Shown here piece by piece: positions 6,815-15,673 of a stretch of DNA of 35,918 bases. Both the position numbers and the translations under genes were made by a program. Below the pieces are notes generated by a model. That model saw only the letters and a program-made list of their open reading frames with translations, had not been told where the DNA came from and did no database searches. This DNA is from Bacteroidales bacterium UBA7569 (lineage in GTDB: Bacteria; Bacteroidota; Bacteroidia; Bacteroidales; Paludibacteraceae): positions 1-35,918 of the forward strand of contig DLLF01000022.1 in NCBI GenBank assembly GCA_002477945.1, written 5' to 3'. Each line of letters begins with the position of its first letter. Position 1 is the first letter of the stretch.

Positions 6815-8428
6815 ATGAAAAGAACAATCCTTATAACGCTGGGTTGCCTTTGCATGGCAACCATGTTGATGGCCATCCCTGCCTATAACGGCCCCATAAG
6901 ACTGACCCTTTCAGACAATCAGGAGGTGACCGTTTACCAGCATGGCGACGAGACATTCCATTATCTGACAACCGAGGACGGCACGTGGGTACGTATGACA
7001 GCAGACCGACGGCTTGAAAAGGTTGCGTCCCTGTCGAACGAAGAAATTGCACTACGCCGCCAACAGGCAGCAAAGCGCCCGATAACACACAAGGCGACAC
7101 CTACCAACATTGCTCCGCGCGGCTTGGTTATACTTGTCAATTTCAACGACCTGACGTTCCAACCGGAAAACACGAAAGAAGCCATGAGTGCGATGTTCAA
7201 CGAACCGGACTATACGTACGAACATGCATCAGGTTCCGTCAGAGATTATTTCCATGCCCAGTCATTCGGGCAATACACCCCGCAGTTTGATGTTGTAGGT
7301 CCCGTCACACTGAGCAACGGTATGGCTTACTATGGCAAAAACGGCAGGAGCGGCTCGGATATGAACCTCCGTTACTTCGTGCAGGAGGCTTGCGAGTTGG
7401 CACACGAGGCAGGCGCGGACTTTTCCCAATATGACAACAACAACGACGGGATAGTAGATTTTGTGTTCATCTATTATGCGGGATACAATGAAGCAGAGAG
7501 TTCCAACGAGGACGAGATATGGCCTCACTATTCCAACCTGGACAACTGGGTGAGCCTTACGCTTGACGGCAAGAAGATCAGTGCGTACGCATGTTCTTCC
7601 GAACTTTCGTTCTCAAGCAAAGACCGTGCGGGCATCGGCACATTCTGCCATGAGTTCGGTCATGTGCTGGGGTTGCCCGATATGTACTGTACCGACTACG
7701 AATCCAACCACAAGACCTTGGGGTCGTGGGATATAATGGATCACGGGGCATACAACAACGACGGGCGTACTCCTCCCGCTTACTCAGCCTACGAACGATT
7801 TTTCCTCGGCTGGCTTACGCCTATTGTGCTGAACAAGCCCGCTATCGTAACGATGAGCAACATCAATGACACCCGCCAAGCGTGCATCATCACCTCAACG
7901 GGAGAGCATAACCTCATCGGGAACGACCCTATTCCGAACGAGTTCTACCTCTTGGAGAACCGTCAGCGCAGGGGTTACGACACGTTCCTCCCATGGCACG
8001 GGCTGATGATTACGAAGATAAACTATAACTATACAGCCTGGTACAACAATACACCGAACGACGATGCCGACAACCAGCGCATTGATTTGATTGAAGCAAA
8101 CGGGAGAGCCCCTGAAGGTTCCAACGGCAAGAAGTCGGATTTGTTTCCACAAGGCAGTACTTACTTCACGCCCTACACAGGTTATGAGATAACCAACATC
8201 AAGGAGATTGCCGTTGACGGCAAGGACAGCCTTATTGTATTCGATTTCATGGGCGGCGGCGACTCGTTAGGGCTTGCCACCAAGAACGTTGCAGATGATG
8301 AGGAACAGGTGATTGTCATCTACAACCTGTCAGGTCAGCCACAAGGTACCACACAGATAACAGCACTTCCTGCAGGCTACTATGTGGTATGCACCAACAA
8401 ACGGACAAGGAAGGTAGTGGTACGATGA
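6815..8428 (+). CDS. Secreted M6-family zinc metalloprotease (second of a tandem pair)
   Basis: This 537-residue paralogue of the preceding protease has the same layout: signal peptide, HGDETFHYLTTEDG prodomain, catalytic domain from about NIAPRGLVILVNF, DNNNDGIVDF loop, and zinc motif HEFGHVLGLPD at residues 279-289. Here the downstream turn reads WDIMDHGAY, keeping the Met (308). The C-terminus (IVIYNLSGQPQ, LPAGYYVV, RKVVVR) again looks like a T9SS type A sorting tail. The pair clearly arose by tandem duplication. Its stop overlaps the start of the exonuclease III gene (ATGA), tying the proteases into a longer operon. Peptidase family assignment is firm; substrate and physiological role are unknown. 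Confidence 0.93.
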   Translation: MKRTILITLGCLCMATMLMAIPAYNGPIRLTLSDNQEVTVYQHGDETFHYLTTEDGTWVRMTADRRLEKVASLSNEEIALRRQQAAKRPITHKATPTNIAPRGLVILVNFNDLTFQPENTKEAMSAMFNEPDYTYEHASGSVRDYFHAQSFGQYTPQFDVVGPVTLSNGMAYYGKNGRSGSDMNLRYFVQEACELAHEAGADFSQYDNNNDGIVDFVFIYYAGYNEAESSNEDEIWPHYSNLDNWVSLTLDGKKISAYACSSELSFSSKDRAGIGTFCHEFGHVLGLPDMYCTDYESNHKTLGSWDIMDHGAYNNDGRTPPAYSAYERFFLGWLTPIVLNKPAIVTMSNINDTRQACIITSTGEHNLIGNDPIPNEFYLLENRQRRGYDTFLPWHGLMITKINYNYTAWYNNTPNDDADNQRIDLIEANGRAPEGSNGKKSDLFPQGSTYFTPYTGYEITNIKEIAVDGKDSLIVFDFMGGGDSLGLATKNVADDEEQVIVIYNLSGQPQGTTQITALPAGYYVVCTNKRTRKVVVR

Positions 8429-9189
8429 AGATTATCTCCTACAACGTGAACGGCATACGTGCAGCCATAGGAAAAGGTTTTCCGGAGTGGTTGCAGGCTG
8501 CGAATCCCGATGTGCTGTGCATACAGGAGAGCAAGGCCCAGCCCGACCAGATTGATACGGAGGCCTTTGCCGCATTGGGATACCACGTCTATTTACATTC
8601 GGCAGAGAAGAAAGGGTACAGCGGCGTGGGCATCTTCTCCAAGAAAGAAGCAGACCGTGTGGTTGCAGGAATGGGAATACCCAAATATGACGCAGAGGGG
8701 CGAGTGCTACGTGCGGACTTCGGCGACATAACCATCGTATGCGTATATGTTCCTTCCGGCACCACGGGCGGAGAACGGCAGGCTTACAAGATGGCGTTTC
8801 TGGAAGATTTTCTGCGGTACATAGAGAACTTGCGGAAAGAACGGGAGAACGTTGTTGTGTGCGGAGACTACAATATATGTCACAAGCCGATAGACATCAA
8901 CCATCCCGAGCGGCAAGCGGGCGTGTCTGGATTTTTGCCCGAGGAGCGCAAATGGCTTGACCGATTGCAAGCATCCGGCATGATTGACTCGTTCCGGGAG
9001 TTTGACAAGTCTGCGGAGAAATACTCGTGGTGGAGTTACCGTTTCGCCTCACGGTCACGCAATGCGGGTTGGAGGATTGACTACCACTGGGTATCAGAAC
9101 CTCTGCGCAAGCGTCTGACGGGGGCAAGTATTCTCTCGGACGCCGTCCATTCGGATCATTGTCCTGTGGAAGTAGATATACAAGAATAG
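8425..9189 (+). CDS. xth: Exodeoxyribonuclease III
   Basis: This 254-residue cytoplasmic DNA-repair nuclease (AP endonuclease and 3'-5' exonuclease) shows the family motifs: ISYNVNGIRAA at the start, CIQESKAQ with the metal-binding glutamate, GDYNICHKPIDINHP, and the C-terminal SDHCPVEVDI with the catalytic Asp-His. The frame is open upstream, but the ATG at 8425 matches the family start exactly and overlaps the protease stop as ATGA. It is a housekeeping gene embedded between secreted proteases and the LPS-transport ATPase. Confidence 0.95.
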   Translation: MKIISYNVNGIRAAIGKGFPEWLQAANPDVLCIQESKAQPDQIDTEAFAALGYHVYLHSAEKKGYSGVGIFSKKEADRVVAGMGIPKYDAEGRVLRADFGDITIVCVYVPSGTTGGERQAYKMAFLEDFLRYIENLRKERENVVVCGDYNICHKPIDINHPERQAGVSGFLPEERKWLDRLQASGMIDSFREFDKSAEKYSWWSYRFASRSRNAGWRIDYHWVSEPLRKRLTGASILSDAVHSDHCPVEVDIQE

Positions 9190-9196
9190 GCTAATC

Positions 9197-9958
9197 ATGG
9201 AAGAGAACCTTATACTACGCACCGAACACTTAGTGAAGAAATATGGCAAGCGTACCGTTGTAAACGACGTTTCCATAGAATTGCACCAAGGGGAGATTGT
9301 GGGATTGCTGGGTCCGAACGGAGCAGGAAAGACGACGACGTTCTATATGACCACGGGTCTGATTACGCCCAATGAGGGACGTATTTTCCTCGGCGGCAAA
9401 GACATTACCAATTATCCTATGTACAAGAGGGCGAAATGCGGTATCGGTTATCTTCCCCAGGAAGCGAGCGTCTTTCGCAAACTGTCCGTGGAAGACAACA
9501 TCAAGGCGGTATTGGAAATGACCAACTTCACGAAGGAGTACCAGCATGAGAAGTTGGAGCAGTTGATCAAGGAGTTCAACCTTGCGCACGTACGCAAGAA
9601 TCTTGGCGACCGTCTCTCGGGCGGAGAGCGGCGCCGTACGGAAATAGCCCGTTGTCTTGCCATAGAACCCCGCTTCGTGATGCTGGACGAGCCTTTTGCG
9701 GGTGTGGATCCGATTGCCGTGCAGGAGATACAGGACGTGGTGTGGCGACTGAAAGACAAGAACATCGGTATCCTCATTACAGACCACAATGTGGACGAGA
9801 CTCTGATGATAACCGACCGAGCCTATCTGCTCTTTGAAGGAAAGATTCTTTTCCACGGCACGCCCGAAGAACTGGCAGCCAATCCGACCGTGAGAAAAAA
9901 TTATTTAGGCCGTGATTTCGAGTTGAAGAAGAAGACCAAAGCAGAGGACGCCATTTGA
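9197..9958 (+). CDS. lptB: LPS export ABC transporter ATP-binding protein LptB
   Basis: The 253-residue ATPase drives extraction of lipopolysaccharide from the inner membrane with LptF and LptG. Walker A is GPNGAGKT (39-46), the signature is LSGGERRR, Walker B ends FVMLDEP, followed by the LptB-typical FAGVDPIAV and ITDHNVDETL. The spacing and wording (YLPQEASVFRKLSVEDN) are characteristic of LptB rather than other ABC ATPases. LptF/LptG are not in the window; an LptE-like gene lies at 14125 in a different operon. The stop overlaps the TTG start of the next gene. Confidence 0.95.
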   Translation: MEENLILRTEHLVKKYGKRTVVNDVSIELHQGEIVGLLGPNGAGKTTTFYMTTGLITPNEGRIFLGGKDITNYPMYKRAKCGIGYLPQEASVFRKLSVEDNIKAVLEMTNFTKEYQHEKLEQLIKEFNLAHVRKNLGDRLSGGERRRTEIARCLAIEPRFVMLDEPFAGVDPIAVQEIQDVVWRLKDKNIGILITDHNVDETLMITDRAYLLFEGKILFHGTPEELAANPTVRKNYLGRDFELKKKTKAEDAI

Positions 9959-10926
9959 AACATTGGTTGCGCATATTACCCTTACTTATTCTCTGTGCAT
10001 GCAACAACACCATTATTGAGCAGGTAACGATCACGGAGTGTAGCGGTATGCCAGAGGGGCGCGCTGCAGCGACCGCATTCGTCTGCGACGGGAAAGCCTA
10101 CGTATTCGGAGGACGAACTACGGGGAACATCAGCCTGAACACCTTGTGCCGGTTCGACCCTGAGAGCAATACATGGGAAGAATTAGGGAGAACCCCTCTG
10201 AAACCACGAGTGAATGCCATCGCCGCCGTTGTACGTGACACCGTCTATATCGGTTTGGGATTCAGCGGGGAAAAGGTATATACCGATTCATGCTACCTGC
10301 AAGATTTCTGGCAGTATATTCCAAGTACGGGAGAATGGAAGCGGCTTCCCGATTACATCACGAATGAGACGAACGGTTGTATCTGCTTCAGCGACTCCGA
10401 CCATATCTATACGGGTTTCGGTTATGCCGGTCTGCACAGTCGCCGGATGTTCTCCTACTCCATAAAAGATTCCATTTGGGAAGAACAGAATATATCCCGC
10501 CTCGGCATACCGACGGCAGTATTTTCGCCTGTCGGCACGACTGCCGGCGGACGCCACTTCACGGGGACGGGTTTTACCACAGAAAGCACCAGCCAATGGT
10601 TTGAGTATCTTCCTTTGCAAAAACGTTTTGTACGTTTATCTCCGTTACCAGGGAAAGGTCGCGACAGCGCAGGAGCGACGGGCAATGCCGAATATGTTTA
10701 CGTATTCGGCGGTCAACGGTTTGGCGGAACGCTGACGACATTGCATTTTTATGACAATATCATGCGTTATTCGGTTGCTTCAGGCAGTTGGGACTATTGC
10801 AGTGCGCTTCCTTGCGGCGGTGTGATAGAACCGATAGCCTTCACCATAGGGAACACCGTCTATACAGGCGGAGGCGAGACACAGAACGGAACCATCGTCA
10901 ACAATTTGTACCGGATTGAAGAGTAA
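9955..10926 (+). CDS. Kelch-repeat beta-propeller lipoprotein
   Basis: The product (323 residues from a TTG start) begins MKHWLRILPLLILCACNN, a lipoprotein signal with Cys16 as the probable lipidation site. The rest is built of kelch-type repeats: each has a paired-glycine strand (AYVFGGRTTG, YVYVFGGQRFGG, TVYTGGGETQ) followed by a tyrosine or phenylalanine and a tryptophan (FDPESNTWEEL, YIPSTGEWKRL). This predicts a six-bladed or similar propeller on the cell surface or in the periplasm. The only start that keeps the signal is TTG, overlapping the lptB stop as TTGA; the next Met is at residue 31. Some kelch proteins are sialic acid mutarotases, but nothing here proves that activity. Confidence 0.85.
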   Translation: MKHWLRILPLLILCACNNTIIEQVTITECSGMPEGRAAATAFVCDGKAYVFGGRTTGNISLNTLCRFDPESNTWEELGRTPLKPRVNAIAAVVRDTVYIGLGFSGEKVYTDSCYLQDFWQYIPSTGEWKRLPDYITNETNGCICFSDSDHIYTGFGYAGLHSRRMFSYSIKDSIWEEQNISRLGIPTAVFSPVGTTAGGRHFTGTGFTTESTSQWFEYLPLQKRFVRLSPLPGKGRDSAGATGNAEYVYVFGGQRFGGTLTTLHFYDNIMRYSVASGSWDYCSALPCGGVIEPIAFTIGNTVYTGGGETQNGTIVNNLYRIEE

Positions 10927-12352
10927 AACATTTTTTATATTACTTCTTCTCTGCAGCAGTTGGTCTGCAAAGGCTTGGGATTTTTGGCCGTTGCCGATGG
11001 CAGAGCCTGATACGGAACAAGATACGCTCTGTTACGAAGTCGGGCTGTCGGGACTGGCATCTACGGGAAAGTACGCCCCGTTCTTATTACAATCGAACCG
11101 CAACGGAGATATATCCGCGGAACAATACTCCGGCAATGTGTCGGTCTGTTTAGGCAAGCAGCCGACCCGTCCACACCGCTGGTTTGACTATGATTTCGCA
11201 CTTGCTTGGTCGGGACGGATTGACAACCGCTCGATGACCTGCTATTTCAACCAACTCTACGGGCATGTCCGGCTATACATATTTGACATAACGGCAGGTA
11301 TAACTCCCTACATCTTAGGTCCCCAGAACCCGGAACTCTCGACGGGAGGCATGCTATTTTCCACCAATGCCCACCCTATTCCCCATGTAACGGTAGGCAT
11401 AGACCGCTATACCGCCTTTCCCGGATTGTACGGATTTGTGGAAGTAAAGGGCGGCATAACGCACGGTTGGTTTGCGGACAATGTGTTTGTGAGCAAGAGT
11501 TATCTGCACCATGTTTTCGCCGGTGCAAGACTATTAGGCAATCTTCCCATCAACGTATCCTACGAATTTCATCATGCGGCTCAATGGGGAGGTTATTCTC
11601 CGACTTACGGAGACTTAGGCAATGATTGGCGTTCCTTCAAGAATGCCGTATTCGCCAAATCAGGTGGGAGCATGGCAAACGACCGACTCAATGCGCAAGG
11701 CAACCACATCGGCTGGCAAATCCTGTCGGTTGACCTGAAAGGAGAGTGTTGGAAAGCCACAGTCTACTGGCAGAATATCTTTGAAGACGGTCCTGTCCGT
11801 TTTCTTTCGCAAACAATGAACCGGACAGACGGTCTATGGGGGCTGAACATCTCACAAAGTGCGTGGCCTTTCATCAACGGATTCACCTACGAGTTTCTCA
11901 ACACGACCGACCAGTCGGGTCCCTACCATGACCGCGACGGTTTTGTATATGGCGGCAACGACAACTACTTCTGCAACGGAATCTACCAAAACGGGTGGAA
12001 CTATTTCGGAAGGACAATCGGTACGCCCTATATTACCAGCCCGATATACAACCAGGACGGTTCAACCCAGACCCTCAACAACCGAGTAAAGACTCATTTT
12101 ACAGGTTTAACAGGAGACATCTATGGTTGGAAGTACCGTTTCATTGCATCCTATACCCGCAATTACGGCCGGTACAATTATCCTTTATCATCGGACAACA
12201 CCGCCGTGCTGCTGGAAGTAAGCAAACGTTTTGAAAAAGCGTGGGGTATCGAGATGTCTCTCTCTCTTGCCGCAGACTTCGGCACCCAATTCGGCAACCA
12301 GTTCGGCGCGATGCTGCGCATTTCCAAACACGGGATTATCTGCAAGTATTAG
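10916..12352 (+). CDS. Wzi-like capsule assembly outer-membrane protein
   Basis: The 478-residue product has a signal peptide (MKSKTFFILLLLCSSWSAKA) and then alternating, aromatic-rich strands typical of an outer-membrane beta-barrel. Segments such as ELSTGGMLFSTNAHPIPHV, FPGLYGFVEVKGGITHG and SYEFHHAAQWGG fit the Caps_assemb_Wzi family of Bacteroidetes, which helps hold capsular polysaccharide on the surface. Initiation must be at the TTG at 10916, inside the end of the kelch gene, because the next Met lies past the signal peptide. It is the last gene of the long plus-strand operon. No terminator hairpin is visible just after the stop. Confidence 0.8.
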   Translation: MKSKTFFILLLLCSSWSAKAWDFWPLPMAEPDTEQDTLCYEVGLSGLASTGKYAPFLLQSNRNGDISAEQYSGNVSVCLGKQPTRPHRWFDYDFALAWSGRIDNRSMTCYFNQLYGHVRLYIFDITAGITPYILGPQNPELSTGGMLFSTNAHPIPHVTVGIDRYTAFPGLYGFVEVKGGITHGWFADNVFVSKSYLHHVFAGARLLGNLPINVSYEFHHAAQWGGYSPTYGDLGNDWRSFKNAVFAKSGGSMANDRLNAQGNHIGWQILSVDLKGECWKATVYWQNIFEDGPVRFLSQTMNRTDGLWGLNISQSAWPFINGFTYEFLNTTDQSGPYHDRDGFVYGGNDNYFCNGIYQNGWNYFGRTIGTPYITSPIYNQDGSTQTLNNRVKTHFTGLTGDIYGWKYRFIASYTRNYGRYNYPLSSDNTAVLLEVSKRFEKAWGIEMSLSLAADFGTQFGNQFGAMLRISKHGIICKY

Positions 12353-12585
12353 CAGGTTTCTTCGTTGAATGGCTACAAGTAATTTATTATAGACGTTCGA
12401 GTTAACCGAAAGGTTCGAGAGGTTCTACGGAAGGATTGAGCAAGATTGCCCCCATAAGACAAATTGGACAAATGAGCCGAATGAGGCAAATAAGGTTGTC
12501 TATCAATGAGGAGGCATATCATTTACGATTGAACCATTTACAATGTACGATTTTGCTTCATTGACCTTCCTTTGATGTCCCGTCC

Positions 12586-12617
12586 AGGGGTGCTTCAGGT
12601 CGGCTTGAGGGGTCGTA
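12586..12617 (+). repeat. GGTGCTTGAGG-type interspersed repeat, copy 3
   Basis: This copy reads AGGGGTGCTTCAGGTCGGCT followed by TGAGGGGTCGTAG. It differs from the 2417-2453 copy by a G-to-C change in the first half and is shorter at the right end. It follows the ATTTACGATT module, as in the first gap. Confidence 0.75.
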
Positions 12618-12857
12618 GATTCATTCTGCAAGGCTTTTCGGGTTTCGGGAGAGCAATCATCACCGAGACATAACGGTGTTTACATCCACCGGCTAAAATC
12701 CGTATCGTTTTTCTTTTCCACAAAGGACTTACCATGAATCCGAAAAAGAATTCAGAGCGATGTTTCATTCATTGCAATCGGACATTTACAAATTCATCAA
12801 GAAGGAATCCCAGATTCTCTGATTTACGTATTTACATCGTTATTCGTTTTTTTTTAC

Positions 12858-12865
12858 TACCTTTG
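12858..12865 (+). promoter_or_regulatory. -7 element of the sigma-54 activator / lptE / secG operon
   Basis: TACCTTTG matches the Bacteroidetes -7 consensus TAnnTTTG. Transcription would start near 12872, giving a leader of about 33 nt to the ATG at 12905. The -33 element is weak (TTTA at 12831-12834, with slightly long spacing). Confidence 0.6.
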
Positions 12866-12904
12866 CGCTGTTAACATTGATTTTTGACAAGATTAGTACC
12901 GGCT

Positions 12905-14128
12905 ATGCTATCACCTGACAAACTGCAAGAGATAAAACAACGCTTCGGCATTATAGGAAATGCCGAAGGACTGAACAGAGCCATTGAACGCGCCTATCAG
13001 GTAGCCCCGACCGACTATTCGATTCTCGTTACGGGCGAGAGCGGTGTCGGCAAAGAACATTTTCCGAAAATAGTTCATCAGTACAGCACGCGCAAGCACC
13101 AGCCCTACATTGCGATCAACTGCGGTGCCATCCCGAACGGGACGATTGACAGTGAACTGTTCGGACATGTGAAAGGTGCGTTTACGGGAGCCGTGAACGA
13201 TCACAAGGGTTACTTTGAAGAGGCAAACGGCGGTACGATTTTTCTGGATGAGGTAGGTGAACTGCCCTTGGAGACGCAGGTGCGCCTGCTCCGAGTCTTG
13301 GAAACGGGCGAGTTTATCCGAGTAGGGTCGTCGCAACCTCAGAAGACCGATGTGCGCGTGGTAGGTGCCACCAATCTTAATATGCAGGATGCCATCTCTT
13401 CTGGACGGTTCCGAGAGGATCTGTTTTACCGTCTTTCGACCATCAGCATACAAGTACCCGCCCTACGCGAAAGGAAAGACGACATACCTCTTCTGTTCCG
13501 CAAATTCGCGGCAGACTGTACGGAGCGCTATCGTATGCCCCCTTTGCGTCTTACGGAAGATGCGAAGGAACTTTTGAAGAGTTACTATTTCCGCGGTAAT
13601 ATACGTCAGTTGAAAAATATCGCCGAACAGATATGCGTATTAGAACAGCGCAGGGAGATCACCTCCGATATTCTGAGGCTTTATCTTCCGCAAGAAGAAA
13701 TAGGGAGGTCCCCCATGCTGAAACAATCCTCAAGCGGAAGCGGTAACTTTGCGGCAGAGAGAGAGATATTATACAAAGTTCTTTTTGACATGAAGAAAGA
13801 ACTTGACGATCTGAAACAAGTGGTTTCGGGTTTGACACAAGGCAATACCAATGTTGTCGCTTCATCACAGAACGCCCATGTGCAAGAAGCCCCCAAAGAG
13901 GGGACTCCTATACTACGCACATCGGGGCACGCCATCAACAATGAGCAATACCAACAAGCGGAGGAGGTAAGCATAGAAGACGAGAACCTTACTCCCATGC
14001 AGCAAGTGGAAAAGGAAACCATCCGGAAAGCCCTACAACACAACAACGGCAGCCGAAAGGCTGCATGCAGAGAGATAGGGATGTCGGAAAGAACGTTGTA
14101 CAGAAAAATAAAAGAGTATAATCTATGA
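12905..14128 (+). CDS. Sigma-54-dependent transcriptional activator without a receiver domain
   Basis: The 407-residue protein is an AAA+ activator of sigma-54 RNA polymerase. The AAA+ domain starts almost at the N-terminus: Walker A GESGVGKE (44-51), the sigma-54 contact loop GAFTGA (91-96), and Walker B TIFLDEVGE (111-119). The C-terminus (RKALQHNNGSRKAACREIGM then SERTLYRKIKEY) is a Fis-type helix-turn-helix. There is no response-regulator or other clear sensory domain in front, so control must come from another protein or from abundance. The frame is open from a TTG at 12884, but the ATG at 12905 better fits the promoter. Its stop overlaps the lptE-like start (ATGA). The target genes are unknown. 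Confidence 0.93.
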   Translation: MLSPDKLQEIKQRFGIIGNAEGLNRAIERAYQVAPTDYSILVTGESGVGKEHFPKIVHQYSTRKHQPYIAINCGAIPNGTIDSELFGHVKGAFTGAVNDHKGYFEEANGGTIFLDEVGELPLETQVRLLRVLETGEFIRVGSSQPQKTDVRVVGATNLNMQDAISSGRFREDLFYRLSTISIQVPALRERKDDIPLLFRKFAADCTERYRMPPLRLTEDAKELLKSYYFRGNIRQLKNIAEQICVLEQRREITSDILRLYLPQEEIGRSPMLKQSSSGSGNFAAEREILYKVLFDMKKELDDLKQVVSGLTQGNTNVVASSQNAHVQEAPKEGTPILRTSGHAINNEQYQQAEEVSIEDENLTPMQQVEKETIRKALQHNNGSRKAACREIGMSERTLYRKIKEYNL

Positions 14129-14652
14129 TCGGGAACCGCTGTTTTCTTCTTGCGCTGCAATCTGCTGTTTTTGCCTTGTGTCTATTGCTCCAGGGGTGTA
14201 CCGTGACTTACAAATTCAACGGAGCGAGCATAGACTACACCAAGACCCATTCGATCTCCATAGCCGATTTTCCGAATCAATCTGCCCTGGTGAACCCGAC
14301 CCTTGCCAGCGATCTGACGGAAGGCATACGGGACATCTTCACCAAACAGACCCGACTGCAGATACTACGGAAAGGCGGAGACCTGGAGTTGGAAGGCGAG
14401 ATAACGGATTATCAGTTGACCCCATTGGCTATTTCCGCCGATTCGTATTCGGCGGAAACCAAATTGACCATGACCGTGAGAGTGAGGTTCACAAACAACA
14501 CCAATCCCGAGGAGAGTTTCGAGCGCACTTATTCCGCTTTCCAGACGTTTGACTCGTCGCGAATGCTGAACGACGTGCAAGACGAACTGTGTGCCACCAT
14601 GATTCAGGAAATATCGGAAAACATCTACAACGATACGGTTGCGAAATGGTAG
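14125..14652 (+). CDS. lptE: LptE-like lipoprotein
   Basis: The 175-residue lipoprotein has a signal ending LLLQGCTVTYKFNG, with Cys25 the likely lipid attachment site. It matches the LptE/LPS-assembly lipoprotein family of Bacteroidetes: a TYKFNGASIDY opening, the SALVNPTLASDLTEGIRDIF helix, and an ELEGEITDYQLTPLAI strand pair. LptE plugs and supports the outer-membrane LPS translocon LptD. The start ATG overlaps the stop of the sigma-54 activator gene, so the two should be co-translated. The same neighbours (activator, lptE, unknown, secG) recur across Bacteroidales as far as I recall. Confidence 0.85.
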   Translation: MIGNRCFLLALQSAVFALCLLLQGCTVTYKFNGASIDYTKTHSISIADFPNQSALVNPTLASDLTEGIRDIFTKQTRLQILRKGGDLELEGEITDYQLTPLAISADSYSAETKLTMTVRVRFTNNTNPEESFERTYSAFQTFDSSRMLNDVQDELCATMIQEISENIYNDTVAKW

Positions 14653-14656
14653 AGCC

Positions 14657-15268
14657 ATGACGATAGAAGACTATCTTTTATTATTGGAAAGTCCTGAAAG
14701 TGTGGACGAAAGTGCCATAGATGACTTGAAAGCGATGTTGCGGTATGCACCCTATTGCAGCAGTGCACAGGTTCTTCTGCTAAAGGCTCTGCATCGTTCC
14801 CACGACACGAACTATGCGTCTCACCTGCATCGTGCGGTACTTTATGCCCACAGCAACGAACAATTATATTTTCTGCTCCACCCCAAGGAGATAATCCGTC
14901 AGGCAGACTCCGCCTACGGGGATTATTTCTCATTCGTGAAACAACTACAGGAGAAAGCAGACGAAACGGGACAGTCGTTTCATGACCTCGCCCTCAAATT
15001 CCAGCAGGCACGATTGGCTTATATCACCCCCCGGGGAAAGAAAGCGGCATCTGTTGAGACCTTCTCCCAAGCGGGATCAATTGATGAGAAACCTATTCTG
15101 ACGGAAGAAAATGCCCGCCAGTGTATACAAAAGCGTGACTATCGGACAGCATTGGAAATATTACGGGCGTTGAACTTGCACAATCCAAAAAAAAGTAGTT
15201 ACTTTGCAGACCAAATAGCGTTCCTTGAAAAGGCAATAGCCTTACAAGAGGAGGGACACGGAAGATAA
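14657..15268 (+). CDS. Conserved protein of unknown function between lptE and secG
   Basis: The 203-residue product has no signal peptide or membrane segment. It is mostly helical, with an acidic N-terminus (MTIEDYLLLLESPESVDES) and helix-rich stretches such as YAPYCSSAQVLLLKALH and DYRTALEILRALNLHNP that resemble single tetratricopeptide-type helices. A low-complexity linker near residues 117-150 divides the two parts. I chose the ATG at 14657 over a TTG at 14639 because the TTG would lie inside lptE. Position between lptE and secG suggests an envelope role, but the function is unknown. Confidence 0.8.
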   Translation: MTIEDYLLLLESPESVDESAIDDLKAMLRYAPYCSSAQVLLLKALHRSHDTNYASHLHRAVLYAHSNEQLYFLLHPKEIIRQADSAYGDYFSFVKQLQEKADETGQSFHDLALKFQQARLAYITPRGKKAASVETFSQAGSIDEKPILTEENARQCIQKRDYRTALEILRALNLHNPKKSSYFADQIAFLEKAIALQEEGHGR

Positions 15269-15288
15269 AAATCAAATACTGAAGATAT

Positions 15289-15642
15289 ATGTATATTCTG
15301 CTTACTATTCTTATCGTTATTGCAGCCATTCTGCTGACTCTTTTGGTTTTGGTACAGAACTCGAAAGGGGGAGGTTTGGCAGCAGGTTTTGGAAGCGGCA
15401 ACCAGGTTATGGGCGTAAGAAAGACGACCGATTTTCTGGAGAAAGCCACATGGACACTTATTGCAATCATTGCATTGCTCTCTGTTTTCGCTGTAGGGGC
15501 ACACAAAGGAGCGAAGATTGCAGATGAAAACCGTTCCGCTATTTCGGAGCAAGCGCAAGAGGCTGCCGAGGCTGCCACTCCTGTTCAAGGCTTCGGAGAA
15601 GATGCTCCCGTAGCACTCCCCGAAAACAACAACGCCGAGTAA
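15289..15642 (+). CDS. secG: Preprotein translocase subunit SecG
   Basis: The 117-residue inner-membrane protein has two membrane segments (about 2-20 and 51-70) joined by the SecG loop VLVQNSKGGGLAAGFGSG, with conserved Gly-rich wording and a GVRKTTDFLEKATW lead into the second segment. SecG assists SecYE in protein export. The C-terminal 45 residues are a soluble, Ala/Glu-rich extension, common in Bacteroidetes SecG. It is the last gene before the terminator at 15674-15714. Confidence 0.93.
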   Translation: MYILLTILIVIAAILLTLLVLVQNSKGGGLAAGFGSGNQVMGVRKTTDFLEKATWTLIAIIALLSVFAVGAHKGAKIADENRSAISEQAQEAAEAATPVQGFGEDAPVALPENNNAE

Positions 15643-15673
15643 ACGCAACCCCATTTTACAGGACATAAAACTC

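Larger units (their letters stand above)
12353..12883. other. Gene-free, repeat-bearing spacer
   Basis: About 530 bp separate the Wzi-like gene from the sigma-54 activator. It holds a degenerate GACAAATTGG-type repeat (12457-12492), the ATTTACGATT module (12521-12550), one interspersed repeat (12586-12617) and the promoter near 12858. A 46-codon frame at 12733-12873 has no signs of being a gene. The stretch 12620-12830 shows nothing I can name. Confidence 0.6.

Noticed and set aside
12733..12873. 46-codon open frame upstream of the sigma-54 activator
   Set aside because: It runs through the predicted promoter, is low in complexity at its end (a run of T) and shows no family motif.
12884..12904. 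TTG start for the sigma-54 activator
   Set aside because: It would leave a leader of only about 12 nt from the predicted start site, and adds seven residues with no conserved role; the ATG at 12905 fits better.
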